From the NCBI RefSeq assembly GCF_907164915.1, contig NC_061862.1:59769068-59833067 (forward strand): a stretch of 64,000 nt of DNA. Direction: 5' to 3'. Positions 14,121-24,309 of the stretch are shown here, in pieces. This DNA is from Impatiens glandulifera. Lineage: Eukaryota > Streptophyta > Magnoliopsida > Ericales > Balsaminaceae. Each line of letters begins with the position of its first letter. The stretch's first letter is position 1. The translations under genes and the position numbers were made by a program. The notes under the pieces are model-generated. The model was not told the DNA's origin. It saw nothing but the letters and a program-made list of their open reading frames with translations, and ran no database searches.

Positions 14121-15508
14121 ATATATATGGTTGTTAATGTCATCACATATGGATCATAGTACACAAACAAATATCTTACAATTCATGTCATATATTCTCT
14201 TATGATATTTGCAGGTAGATAATGATGGGATAGGAATAACATCACTTAATTTCGATGCAATGAAAGTTGTTGGTGCGGTTATAATCAAAATTTTCTTCAC
14301 TGATATCAACTTTCATCTAGAGGATTTCAAGCCAATGATTCAAGATTTATGAATTGGTTGAAGAATGTATTATATATTGTGTAAAGATGATGATGGTAGA
14401 TTTTATTCCACTTATTCTTGGGAAAGCTAAAGGTATAAATGAGATGAAACTTTATTTTTTTTTATGCTTGAATCTTAAACCCCTGTTTACATAACTGTGA
14501 CTTTGTCTTTTGTGTTTTTTCTTGTTTTGTAATTGGCCTTATTTCGTTGATGCTGAAGGAATCCATATTTTTCAAGAATTTGAAGACCTTGGATTAACGA
14601 AAGGAGTTGTTGATATTTATCAAGAATTTGGTTTCATCTCTCTAGTCGAGTTTCCAAAATGAATTTATTTTGGTATAATTATAATTCTTTCTTCTTTCTT
14701 AATCTATTATATATAATTGTTTGAATAACATTATACACATATATTTTTATTTCAGTATATTATTCATCTTAGAGATCGACCTTCATAAGTTCAAGTAAGC
14801 TTTTTTTTCTTACTTAAATTTATATTATCTTTCTGATATGATACGTTTTTGTTTTTAAATGCATGATAGGTTTATTTTTATTTAGATTAAATTGTACAAA
14901 TGATAAGAATTTCAACTTGTTAAGTTTGTAAAAAAATAAATCAATATCATATCTTTAATATCAAAATTTATAAATAAAATTTAATTTTCACAATAAACTT
15001 ATAAAATTATATTATTCATTTTTATTTTCGATAAAAACGTTTTTCTAAAACAAAATATAATTTAAATTTAAATTTTTCATTAATTCTATTAAATTATATT
15101 TATTTACATCTTCATTCTCTATTTTAATAAAATATAATTTAAATTTTAAAATAAATAAAATTTTATTTTATTATATTTACCTAATTTTTATATTAAAAGT
15201 ATTTATAAAATTTATATCAACTAAACTTTTCAAAAAACTTTTATCACTTTTCTATTTAATCAAAAATAATTCAAATATTTTTCAAAATATTATTATTATT
15301 TTTATATAAATGTAATTTTTCTATAACAAATTATAAATTAAATTTAAATTTTAAATACATAAAATATTATTTATTTTTCTTACTTATACATTTCTTATAA
15401 TAAAATTAATATATATTTTACAACTTTCTTATAATGTATATAACTAACTTTACCTTTTGAATTAAATTTTATATTTATAATTAATTTTATAAATAAACTA
15501 TTATACAT
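13509..15508. repeat. Macrosatellite unit 5 (truncated at 3' end)
   Basis: Starts with the usual landmark and contains a small internal duplication near 13870-13990 (the CTTTCAAAAGAATCCT segment occurs twice). A TA microsatellite lies at about 14080-14128. The match to other units stops in the spacer around 15508, which marks the end of the array. Confidence 0.87.
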
Positions 15509-16091
15509 ACGAGAAATGAATGTAAAAGAGAAATTTGTAATTTTATTTTAAGTTTAATAAAAATTTTAAACGTTATTATATATTATATATAGTATTATTA
15601 TGTATATTATAAATATATATATATATAATATTAAATATAAGTTTATATAAAATTAATGAAGAAAAATAATATATAATTAGAAAAGAAAAAATAATAAAAT
15701 AAAATAAAAATTAATTAGAAAAGATAAATTAATAATTATGATATAAGAGATAAATTAGTAATTATGAATAGGTAATTATGAAAAGTGAGAGAAACTGTTA
15801 TAAAATATAATAAGTCTGTGTGTGTGAGATGTGGTGAGAGCATGAATTTCACTATACAATTTATTTATTAAACATCATTATATATATATATATAAATAAT
15901 GATGCTTAAAGTCAACAAAAACACCACATTAATTCACGTTCTCTCTCCTCTCTCTTATCTCTTTCTTAATCAAATTTTGTTTTCCTTTATCATATATATA
16001 ATTTTTTTTCAAATTATTTTCTCTTTCATTAATTATATATATATATATATATATATATTTTCTCACTAATCATATAAATATATATATATAT
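15509..16091. other. AT-rich spacer between satellite array and retrotransposon
   Basis: Low-complexity DNA with TA runs at about 15610, 15880 and 16030-16090. A short inverted repeat at about 15868-15905 pairs AACATCATTATATA with its complement. No gene is visible. Confidence 0.6.
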
Positions 16092-16197
16092 TGTTGGGTC
16101 AAATTATTTTGATTAAAATAATTAAGAGAATAAGCATATTCTATGCCAACTTTATTTTGATGATATATGATTAAAACTTAGTTCAGAATGAAGTTAA

Positions 16198-16528
16198 TGT
16201 TGGGGAAAAACCCTTGACAGAACCACAAAAGAAGAAAACAAACTGAAAGAACACTAACAGAATTTGATAACGGAGTTCGGCCAAAATGTTGCCTACGTCT
16301 CCGAGCACTAAGGCTATCAATTAATAAGGAAGAAGAAATACAAATTTGGGTGCAATAAACCAAAGAGGGGAGAGTTTCTTTTATACACTAAAAAACTTCC
16401 CCAACTCCCATCATCTTCCGATGTGGGATTTATGCTAATTGTGAATATAGTTTCTTTTATATACTAAGAAACTTCTTTCACTCCCATTATCTTCCGATGT
16501 GGGATTCTAATTGTGCCAAAAAACAACA
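16198..16528 (-). repeat. 3' LTR of nested copia element
   Basis: On the plus strand it begins TGTTGGGGAAAAACCC and ends AAACAACA; on the minus strand it therefore starts TGTTGTTTTTTGGC. It is bordered on the inside by a minus-strand purine-rich tract GCCAAGGTGGAGATT (16529-16543). Confidence 0.94.
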
Positions 16529-16619
16529 AATCTCCACCTTGGCACAATATCCAAATACTAATCTTCAATATTAAAAAATAATCCTTCAGTGCTTCCAATT
16601 GACGCTCTTCAGCGCCGAC

Positions 16620-19600
16620 TCAAACGCGGAAGCTGTTTACCAAATCTAAACAATTAGATTTGGTTTTCCCCATGTCTTTCATCTCGAACTCTCTACCCAA
16701 TTGAGCCTTCAATTTATCAACTTCATATTGGCTCTTTGATGCTATCAGCATATCATCAACGTATAAGAGTAGATAGATGTAAGACTCATCTTGCAATTTG
16801 CGCAAATACACACATGAACTGAATCTGCTTCTTATGTACTTGTGCTCCATCATAAACTTGTCAAGTCGCTTGTACCATTGTCTCGACGATTGCTTCAACC
16901 TGTACAATGATCTGTTCAACTTGCAAACCCAATTTTCTTTATCAACAACTTTGAATCCATCTGGTTGATAAATGTTGATTTCCTCGTTCAAATGACCGTG
17001 TATGTCTGCGGTCTTCACATCTGGTTGAGCTAGCTCCAAATTCATCTGTGCTACCAAGGCCAACAAAATTCCAATGGAAGAGTGTTTAACAACAGGAGAA
17101 AGTACCTCATTATAATCACCTCCTTCCTTCTGAGCGTAGTCTTTAACTACCAATTTTTCCTTGTAGCGAACATCAAATTTTTCAGGAAATCCTTCTTTCT
17201 TAGCAAAGATCCATTTACCACCAATAGCCTTATTCCCTTTTCGTAGATGCGTCAACTTGCATGTCTCATTCTCCTGAATAGATTGCATCTCATCTTCCAT
17301 AACACCTCTCCTTTTTCCATTTTCAGTATTTCGACTGACATCTGGAAAAGTGGATGGAACATCATCTACGACTAGAAGTGCATAGGCCGCCATGTCAACA
17401 AACCGACCTGGTTTTTGAATAACTCGTCTTGGCCTATTCACAGCAATTGATTCACTTTGTTCTGAAGGTTCTTGGGTCAGAACCTCTTCCTCATTTAACT
17501 CTTCGTCTGTCGTCGGAGAGTCACTAATTATTGGGCTTATCTTTATCTGCTCAAACTCCACCTGTCGCGGAGTACAATCAACTTTGTCTGGTGTTACCTT
17601 ATTCAACATTGAATAATCATCAAAAGTAACATCTCTACTGATAATGGTTTTCTTTGCATCCAAACACCAGAGGCGATACTCTTTAACTCCCGTAGTAAAT
17701 CCCATAAAAAGAGCCTTCTTTCCTCGTGGATCCAAATTTGATTCAACTCCATGATAATATACAGTAGAACCAAAAATATGCAAAAAATCATAATCAGTTG
17801 CAGGTTTTCCAGACCATACCTCTAATGGAGTCTTGCCACCAAGTGCAGATGATGGTAGGCGATTTACCAAATGTTGAGCGTATGACACAACTTCTGCCCA
17901 AAATTTCCTGTCTAACCCAGCATTAGACAACATACATCGAACTTTCTCCACCAATGTCATGTTCATACGTTCCGATACTCCATTCTGTTGTGGTGTTTTT
18001 CTAACTGTGAAGTGTCGAACTATGCCACACTCTTGGCATAACTTCTGGAATGGATCATTCTTGTATTCTCCACCGTTATCAGTCCGAAGAATTTTGATCT
18101 TTCTTCCTGTCTCGTCTTCAACTTGAGTTTTCCATTTAAGAAAAATTTCAAACACTTCACCTTTATTCTTCATAGTAAACACCCATACTCTTCTGGAAAA
18201 ATCATCATTAAAAGTAACAAAATAATGTCTACCTCCAAGAGAAGGAGTCTTGGCAGGTCCCCAGACATCTGAGTGCACATAGTCCAAAATACCCTTGGTA
18301 TTATGTATAGAAGTGCCAAATTTTACTCGTCTTTGTTTTCCCAGAATAAAATGTTCACAAAAATCTAACTTACAAACTTTTGTACCTTTCAACAATTCTT
18401 GCTTGACAAGAGTTTGCATAGATTTCTCACCAGCATGCCCCAATCGCATATGCCATAGTTTTATTGACTCTAACTCCTTACTGCTCCCGGAAGTTGATAC
18501 ACATGATGTCCCATTAACTGTACTACCTTGATAATAATACAAATTATTACTCTTCCTGATAGCTTTCAACATCACTAGCGCTCCAGATATTACCCTAAGA
18601 ACTCCATTTTCCAATTTCACATGTAGGCCTTTCGACTCCAAGGCCCCCAAAGAAATGAGATTCTTTTTCATATTCGGTATGTACCGAACATCTTTAATAA
18701 TTCTGGTGGATCCGTCATCATTCCTCAGCTTGATTGAACCTATCCCCTTTATTTTACATGTATTAGCATCTCCCATGTAAACAACTCCACCATCTAGCTC
18801 CTTAAAGTCAAAGAACCACTTTCGAACTGGTGTCATATGATAAGTGCACGCTGAGTCCAATATCCACGCATTAGGATGTGATGTTGTGTGTGACATCGAT
18901 AAAGAGTATTCTGAATCTGCATCACCTTTGTTTTCTGCAACATTCGCATCTTCAAAATCTTTCTCTTTCTTCTTCAACTTTGGGCAGTTAATCTTCCAAT
19001 GTCCTTTCTCACGACAGAAAGCACATTCATCTTTGGCAACTCTACTTTCAGATCTTCTTCCTTTCCCTTTTGATTTGCTCTGCTGACGGCCCCTGACCAT
19101 CAATGCTTCATCTGCTGTACCTACTTTGCTTTTTCTTTTATCCTGCTTTCTCAATTCATGACTATATAAAGCAGAACTTACAGCATCAAGAGAAACATTT
19201 CCCTTCCCATGAAGTAACGTTGTTTCTAAGTGTTCAAATTCATCAGGAAGGGACGATAGCAACATCAAAGCCAAATCTTCATCCTCAAACCTAACGTCAA
19301 GGTTTAACAAATCCGCTACTAACTGATTAAACTTAGTTATATGCTCATTCATCGTAGTACCTGATTGGTATTCAAACCGGCACAGTCGCTTCTTCATAAG
19401 GAGCTTATTCTGACCACTCTTCTTCAGAAACTTGTCCTCCAATGCTTGCCACAGTTTCTGTGCAGAAGTTTCATTCTTCACAGCATACTTCTGCTCTCTG
19501 GACAGGCACGATCGAATTGTTCTGCACGCCAACCGATTCATGATACTCCACTCCTTTTCTTCTATACCATCTGGCTTTCCGACCTCAATAGCAACATCTA

Positions 19601-19697
19601 GACCCTGCTGAAAAAGACAATCTAGAACCTCACCTTGCCACATGCCGAAATGCCCAGTTCCATCAAAGATCTCCACCGCAAACTTCAAATTCGACAT
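16620..19697 (-). CDS. Copia gag-pol polyprotein, uninterrupted but truncated after reverse transcriptase
   Basis: A 1025-aa ORF for the structural protein and enzymes of a Tnt1/Tork-type copia element. In order: gag domain (about 20-200); CCHC zinc knuckle CAFCREKGHWKINC (225-238); protease site WILDSACTYH (D281); integrase zinc region with H416, H421 and C447 but Phe at 450 where the second Cys of the CX2C pair is expected; integrase core D477, D540, E576; reverse transcriptase about 805-1010 with D893 and LLLYVDD (981-982). After FEMKDMG (1004-1010) homology stops and 15 unrelated residues follow, so the end of RT and all of RNase H are missing; intact relatives are about 1300 aa. There is no internal stop. 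The ATG lies about 90 bp after the 5' LTR, which fits the true start. The truncation and the Cys-to-Phe change suggest a defective but young copy that may still be expressed. Confidence 0.95.
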   Translation of the reverse strand: MSNLKFAVEIFDGTGHFGMWQGEVLDCLFQQGLDVAIEVGKPDGIEEKEWSIMNRLACRTIRSCLSREQKYAVKNETSAQKLWQALEDKFLKKSGQNKLLMKKRLCRFEYQSGTTMNEHITKFNQLVADLLNLDVRFEDEDLALMLLSSLPDEFEHLETTLLHGKGNVSLDAVSSALYSHELRKQDKRKSKVGTADEALMVRGRQQSKSKGKGRRSESRVAKDECAFCREKGHWKINCPKLKKKEKDFEDANVAENKGDADSEYSLSMSHTTSHPNAWILDSACTYHMTPVRKWFFDFKELDGGVVYMGDANTCKIKGIGSIKLRNDDGSTRIIKDVRYIPNMKKNLISLGALESKGLHVKLENGVLRVISGALVMLKAIRKSNNLYYYQGSTVNGTSCVSTSGSSKELESIKLWHMRLGHAGEKSMQTLVKQELLKGTKVCKLDFCEHFILGKQRRVKFGTSIHNTKGILDYVHSDVWGPAKTPSLGGRHYFVTFNDDFSRRVWVFTMKNKGEVFEIFLKWKTQVEDETGRKIKILRTDNGGEYKNDPFQKLCQECGIVRHFTVRKTPQQNGVSERMNMTLVEKVRCMLSNAGLDRKFWAEVVSYAQHLVNRLPSSALGGKTPLEVWSGKPATDYDFLHIFGSTVYYHGVESNLDPRGKKALFMGFTTGVKEYRLWCLDAKKTIISRDVTFDDYSMLNKVTPDKVDCTPRQVEFEQIKISPIISDSPTTDEELNEEEVLTQEPSEQSESIAVNRPRRVIQKPGRFVDMAAYALLVVDDVPSTFPDVSRNTENGKRRGVMEDEMQSIQENETCKLTHLRKGNKAIGGKWIFAKKEGFPEKFDVRYKEKLVVKDYAQKEGGDYNEVLSPVVKHSSIGILLALVAQMNLELAQPDVKTADIHGHLNEEINIYQPDGFKVVDKENWVCKLNRSLYRLKQSSRQWYKRLDKFMMEHKYIRSRFSSCVYLRKLQDESYIYLLLYVDDMLIASKSQYEVDKLKAQLGREFEMKDMGKTKSNCLDLVNSFRV

Positions 19698-19770
19698 CGG
19701 TGTCCTCGTCTAGGATGACGAAGGAGTTGACGCCCCTTTTGAAGACTCCACCATGCCAAGGACGAACCTT

Positions 19771-19785
19771 CGGCTCTGATACCAC
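19771..19785 (-). other. Primer-binding site of nested copia element
   Basis: The minus strand reads AGTGGTATCAGAGCC directly inside the right LTR. This is the usual complement of the 3' end of initiator tRNA-Met and marks the 5' side of the element. Confidence 0.9.
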
Positions 19786-19786
19786 T

Positions 19787-20118
19787 TTTGGGGGAAAAAC
19801 CCTTGACAGAACCACAAAAGAAGAAAACAAACTGAAAGAACACTAACAGAATTTGATAACGGAGTTCGGCCAAAATGTTGCCTACGTCTCCGAGCACTAA
19901 GGCTATCAATTAATAAGGAAGAAGAAATACAAATTTGGGTGCAATAAACCAAAGAGGGGAGAGTTTCTTTTATACACTAAGAAACTTCCCCAACTCCCAT
20001 CATCTTCACGATGTGGGATTTATGCTAATTGTGAATATAGTTTCTTTTATATACTAAGAAACTTCTTTCACTCCCATTATCTTCCGATGTGGGATTCTAA
20101 TTGTGCTAAAAAACAACA
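19787..20118 (-). repeat. 5' LTR of nested copia element
   Basis: Direct repeat of 16198-16528 with about four differences: one A/G change, one inserted base in the CATCTTCACGATG segment, one C/T change near the end, and a changed inner edge. It would hold the promoter for the minus-strand polyprotein. Confidence 0.94.
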
Positions 20119-20189
20119 GTTAAGTTGTCTAATTATTTATGTGCAGTCGCATCAGACTATGCTGAATTAGACGTGGTCTAAGCAGGCTA

Positions 20190-21075
20190 AATAGACGTGT
20201 TACGTAGTTAGATGTTGAAGTCTAACTCCATTAGATGTGGTAGTCTAATGGGATGCAAAGTTAGACATTGACGTCTAACTTCTTCAGACAAGTCTGAAGG
20301 GATGCGTAGTTAGACGTTGCAGTCTAACAGATACGTAGTTAGACGACGCAGTCTAACAGATATGTAGTTAGACGTTGCAGTCTAATAGAAACGTAGTGAG
20401 ACATTGGCATATAACTCCTTCAGATAAGTCTGAAGTGATACGTAGTTAGACGTTCTAGTCTAACAGATATGTAGTTAGACGTTGTAGTCTAACAGAAACG
20501 TAGTTAGACGTTGGTGTCTAACTCCTTCAGACAAGTAGTGATACGTAGTTAGACGTTGCAGTCTAACAGATACGTAGTTAGACATTGAAGTCTAACTCCA
20601 TTAGACGTGGTAGTTTAATGGGAAACATAGTTAGACATTGGCGTCTAACTCCTTCAGACAAGTCTGAAGTGATACGTAGTTAGACGTTGTAGTCTAACAG
20701 ATACGTAGTTAGACGTTAAAGTCTAACTCCATTAGACGTGGTAGTCTAATGGGAAACATAGTTAGACATTGGCGTCTAACTCCTTCAGACAAGTCTGAAG
20801 TGATACGTAGTTAGACGTTGTAGTCTAACATATACGTAGTTAGACGTTGTAGTCTAACATATACGTAGTTAGACGTTGAAGTCTAACTCCATTAGACGTG
20901 GTAGTCTAATGGGAAACTTAGTTAGACGTTATCGTCTAACTCCTTCAGACAAGTCTGAAGTGAAACGTAATTAGACGTTGGCGTCTAACTCTTTCAGACA
21001 AGTCTGAAGTGATACGTAGTTAGATGTTGGCGTCTAACTCCTTCAGACTTGGAAGTCTAATGGAGCACGTCTAAT
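20190..21075. repeat. Array of ~29-bp palindromic units in the 5' LTR
   Basis: About 25 variable units of the form GTTAGACGTTGNNGTCTAAC, each able to fold as a hairpin, alternating with CTTCAGACAAGTCTGAAG, which is also palindromic, and with ATTAGACGTGGTAGTCTAAT. The order is imperfect and units have point changes. The same array with fewer units lies in the 3' LTR. Confidence 0.9.
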
Positions 21076-21890
21076 GCCTCGCTTCAGTAGCCGTATGAAG
21101 TTATCATACATCTACCCACGATCAACTAGTTGTCTACTACTCTACTCCACTCACTCCTATGCAGTCTGATAATCTAGCTAATTGTATTTAATGAACGAAC
21201 GCCACATACGCAAATGTCTTTACAATGGTTTGTCCAGTATAAGACAATATCAGAGAGGATATCCGGCGCACTACCATCTCGGTACGACCACGATCCATTT
21301 GCTCAGAGTCTGTTTTACTCATGTACTATGGGCGACCTTCCAATGGACGTTTTCCACGTGTCCATAAAGAAGATTCGATCGTTGGTGTCTTTCTACTACA
21401 AATAGATGCTCAAGGACAACGGACGAATCACTTGTCACTTTGCCAGTTTACTGAATTCTTACATCATTCAAGCTCAAGAGAGAAAGAATCAATTACTGTC
21501 TAGTAGAGAGAATATTGTTGAGAATATTGTAAGTTGAACAGAGGTTGTTCTGTTCAACAAAGTGTTAGCTAGTTCAGTAAGCTGTATTTGATTCAAAGAG
21601 TTTAGTGAAATCCTTCTGGTTGTGAAAGAAGGGGTGATGTGGGAGGGTTTGCTCCGAACATCTACAAACAACTCCCTGTGTTCTTTACTTTCTGTCATTC
21701 ATCTTTTAGTGGTTCAAAGCTTCAAATCCGACGAACATTTCCGCACTTGAAACCGTTTCAAGAGTTCAAAGGATTTGTCAAGAATAGAAATAGATTTTAA
21801 CTTCTAACAGAGTTAAAATCGAATCGTTTGTCATAAGTTGGTATCAATAGTCAAACCCTAGTCTTTATTGGTAGCACTGATCCTAACAAG

Positions 21891-21902
21891 TGGTATCAGA
21901 GC
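21891..21902 (+). other. Primer-binding site of the SIRE-like element
   Basis: TGGTATCAGAGC starts 2 bp after the end of the 5' LTR. It is complementary to the 3' end of initiator tRNA-Met, as in most plant copia elements. Confidence 0.92.
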
Positions 21903-21940
21903 CTCGTTTTCTATTCTCAAGCACCAAAAGAACCTGAATC

Positions 21941-23120
21941 ATGTCTATTGTCAACTAAATTCTTGTGCTCTCAAAAGAAAACTACGATTATTGGATGATG
22001 AGAATGCAATCTCATTTGGCTGCTCTTGATTGCGACATGTGGAATGTTATCACTAATGGTCCTATAAAGATTGAGAAGCAAAGATGTAGCTTGACGACTA
22101 AAGATAAGATGATGAACAACCTGGATAATATTACCAAAGATGTCTTATTCAAGTCGATCAACATGAATATATTTAGTGAGATCAAGTCTTGATCCTCTGC
22201 GAAAGAAATATTGGAGAAGCTAATTCAAATTTATGGATGTAATGCTCAAACAAAGAAGAACTGAACAGAGCAGAAGGTTCTCATAAGTGTTAAAAGTAAG
22301 TCTAAATGGACCGATAGCGACTCAGAGGACTCATCTTGCGAAAGTGATAACGAAGTCGTCACATGCTTGATTGCAGACGACCAATCCAAGGTATTCGACT
22401 TCTCCTCGAAAGACCTTACTAGAGATGATTTAACTGTTGCACTCAATGACGTGGTCATTGAGTACAAGAAGTTATCAGACTCTTTTAATGAAATGAAATA
22501 AAAATATGAAGCCAACAACTCTCCTTCATCTCAAGTTTTTGAACCAAAATTTTCTGAAAACAAAGTGGTTAAGCTCTCATCTGAGAATGAGATGCTCAAA
22601 GAAAAGGTTAAAATTCTATTTTCTGAAAACAAACGCTTGACATATGTGGTCAATTCATGGACGAAGTCTAGAGATGCTGTCAGAAAACAAATCTATATGT
22701 TGAGGCCTGCCGGATGCAAATCTGGTTTAGGATTTGACAGTAATGACTCAAACAAGTCTTGTAAGAAGTTAAACTCAACAACGGACAAGCTTAAGCCAAT
22801 AAGCTTTTTCAAAGGGAGTCTAATTGATAATGGAACTGATCCAAGCTGTGAAGAACTAACCAAAAAGGATGAGATTACTTATGTTTCGCCAACAGTAAGT
22901 TGTTTGAAACCTAAGAAGAAAACAGCTAGCTAGTCTGGAAAACTAAAACCTGACAAGAAGTCAAGGAGTTTTAAACAAAAATCATCCTCTAAGGTTAAGG
23001 GAACATTTGTTGGCAGGAAGATGTCTTCTAAGCCTAAATCATACGCACTTATCACTACAAAAAAAGAGAAGTCCATCAGAATAACTCAAATATGGATTCC
23101 TAAGGGACTGATTGACCAAG
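21941..23120 (+). pseudogene. Decayed copia gag region of the SIRE-like element
   Basis: The likely start is ATG 21941. After an early in-frame stop, the open segment at 21965-22192 encodes ENYDYWMMRMQSHLAALDC, a typical N-terminal copia gag motif for a capsid-like protein. The next region is broken by stops, then 22565-22933 encodes a lysine- and serine-rich charged segment beginning VKLSSENEMLKEKVK, likely coiled coil. A basic stretch with KPKSYA and IWIPKG follows to about 23120. I found no clean CCHC zinc knuckle, which may have been lost. At least five stops or frameshifts interrupt the gene. Confidence 0.8.
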
Positions 23121-23169
23121 GACCCAAGTGAATGTGGGTACCAAAAGATTGTAAATATGTTTTTGTGTA

Positions 23170-23345
23170 GGTTGACTGCCTGGAGAATTCAGTTTGGTAT
23201 CTGGACAGTGGATGTTCCAGACACATGACTGGAGATAGACGACTTCTAACTGAAATAACAGAATGCTCAGGTCCTAAGATTACTTTTGGGGATAACAGCA
23301 AGGGTAAGACCATGGGTAAGGGTAAGATTATCCATGGTGATCTAA
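23170..23345 (+). pseudogene. Copia aspartic protease relic
   Basis: The frame reads VWYLDSGCSRHMTGD, the active-site region of copia proteases, with the catalytic DSG intact. It then runs through FGDNSKG and a conserved hydrophobic strand to a stop at about 23370. In an intact element this would be fused to gag and integrase. Confidence 0.85.
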
Positions 23346-24309
23346 CCATCAACAACGTGCTACTTTTTTAAAACTTGTGCTATAACCTGGTCAGCATTAG
23401 TCAATTATGTGATAATGGATTTTCTATTGATTTTCAAACTCATGCATGCCTGGTTAAGGATCAACAGGATAACATTCTATTGACTGGAAGCATAGTAGGA
23501 AATTCTTACAAAATAAACTGGAAAAATGAGATATCTAATCCCATATGCATGATTACCAAAACCGATCAAAACTGGTTATGGCATAAGAGATTAAATCATC
23601 TTAATTTTAAAACCATCAACAACATTTGTTCGCATAATCTGGTGTTTGGTTTACCTAATTTGCATTTTTCAAAGGACAAGGTTTGTCCTGCTTGCCAGTT
23701 AGGCAAGTAGAGCAAATCATCGTTCAAAAGTAAATGAAAATCTCAGTCCAGTCAGTGTTTGGAACTTTTACATATGAACCTGTTTGGTCCAATTTCTGTA
23801 AAGAGCTTGGGAGGAATGAGATTCACCCTAGTTATTGATGATTTTCACGGTTTATATGGGTTATATTTCTACAATCTAAGGATCAGACGGCTGGAAATTT
23901 GATTAAGATCCTTATAAAAGTTCAAAACTAAAAATCTTTAAGCATTATTCAGATTAAAAGTGATCGGGGAACCGAATTCACCAACATATTCCTAACTTCA
24001 TACCTCGAGAAATCTGGTATTAGACACGAGTTGTCTAGTGCCAGAACTCCACAGTAAAATGGTATTGCTGAGAGAAGAGTCAGGACACTAAAGGAAGCCG
24101 CGAGATTGATGCTTTCCGACTCAGGTGTTCCTCAGAAGTTTTGGGCAAAAGTCATAAACACAACATGCTATACACAAAATCGGTCAATAATTAACAAACG
24201 CTTTGACAAAACACCTTATGAACTATTTTATGGAAGAATTCCTACAGTTTCTTACTTTCGAGTATTCAGATTAAGTGTTTCATTCATAACAATGGGAAAG
24301 AATATTTGA
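23346..24309 (+). pseudogene. Copia integrase relic
   Basis: The open segment at 23375-23710 begins at the conserved NLVSISQLCDNGF and contains the zinc-binding residues: LWHKRLNHLN gives the histidines and VCPACQLGK the cysteines. After a stop at 23708 the core continues with HMNLFGPI and TLVIDDF, then SDRGTEF near 23960 and NGIAERRVRTL near 24060, which supply the three acidic catalytic positions but lie in different frames. A TAA replaces Gln just before NGIAERR. The segment 24106-24309 continues with SGVPQKFWAKVINT. It is inactive because of several frameshifts. Confidence 0.88.

Larger units (their letters stand above)
1..15508. repeat. Tandem array of ~2.9-kb units with exon-like core and AT-rich spacer
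   Basis: A landmark beginning GCTCGATATGGTTAAGG recurs at 1988, 4940, 7903, 10770 and 13509, so full units are 2952, 2963, 2867 and 2739 bp. Partial units lie at both ends and the array continues beyond the left edge. A second landmark (GGTTTCACCTCTCTAGTCTG) recurs at 69, 3043, 5790, 8973, 11774 (as GATTTCACC) and 14630 with consistent offsets. Each unit has a core of about 1.2 kb with ordinary base composition and sequences that look like exons bounded by GT and AG, followed by about 1.7 kb of A/T runs built from shorter repeats around the motif ATCAAATATAATTTAAATTT. The array ends near 15508, where the spacer stops matching. I do not recognise a protein family in the core. Confidence 0.93.
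16198..20118 (-). mobile_element. Nested Tork/Tnt1-like Ty1/copia element, minus orientation
   Basis: A 3921-bp element flanked by a 5-bp duplication GTTAA (16193-16197 and 20119-20123); the intact 3' LTR of the outer element has a single copy at the same place (as GCTAA). The 331- and 332-bp LTRs differ at only about four positions, so the insertion is recent. In minus orientation the 5' LTR is on the right, followed by a primer-binding site, one long ORF and a purine-rich tract next to the left LTR. It lacks the RNase H region and could not complete a cycle alone. Confidence 0.96.
16092..21888 (+). repeat. 5' LTR of the SIRE-like element, split by a nested insertion
   Basis: It matches the 3' LTR at 28194-29847 on both sides of the inner element: 16092-16197 matches its start and 20119-21888 the remainder. 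Without the insertion it is about 1.87 kb, longer than the 1654-bp 3' LTR mainly because it has more copies of the palindromic repeat. It starts with TG and ends with CA. A TATA-like CTACAAATAG lies near 21395. Confidence 0.92.

Noticed and set aside
16178..16363. Minus-strand ORF starting MVYCTQICISSSLL, present twice
   Set aside because: It lies inside both LTRs of the nested element and is repeated only because the LTRs are.
18295..19601. Several plus-strand ORFs of 60-80 aa over the nested element
   Set aside because: They are antisense shadows of the 1025-aa copia polyprotein.
20190..21075. CRISPR-like array
   Set aside because: Units are palindromic and contiguous with no unique spacers, and they lie in a plant retrotransposon LTR.
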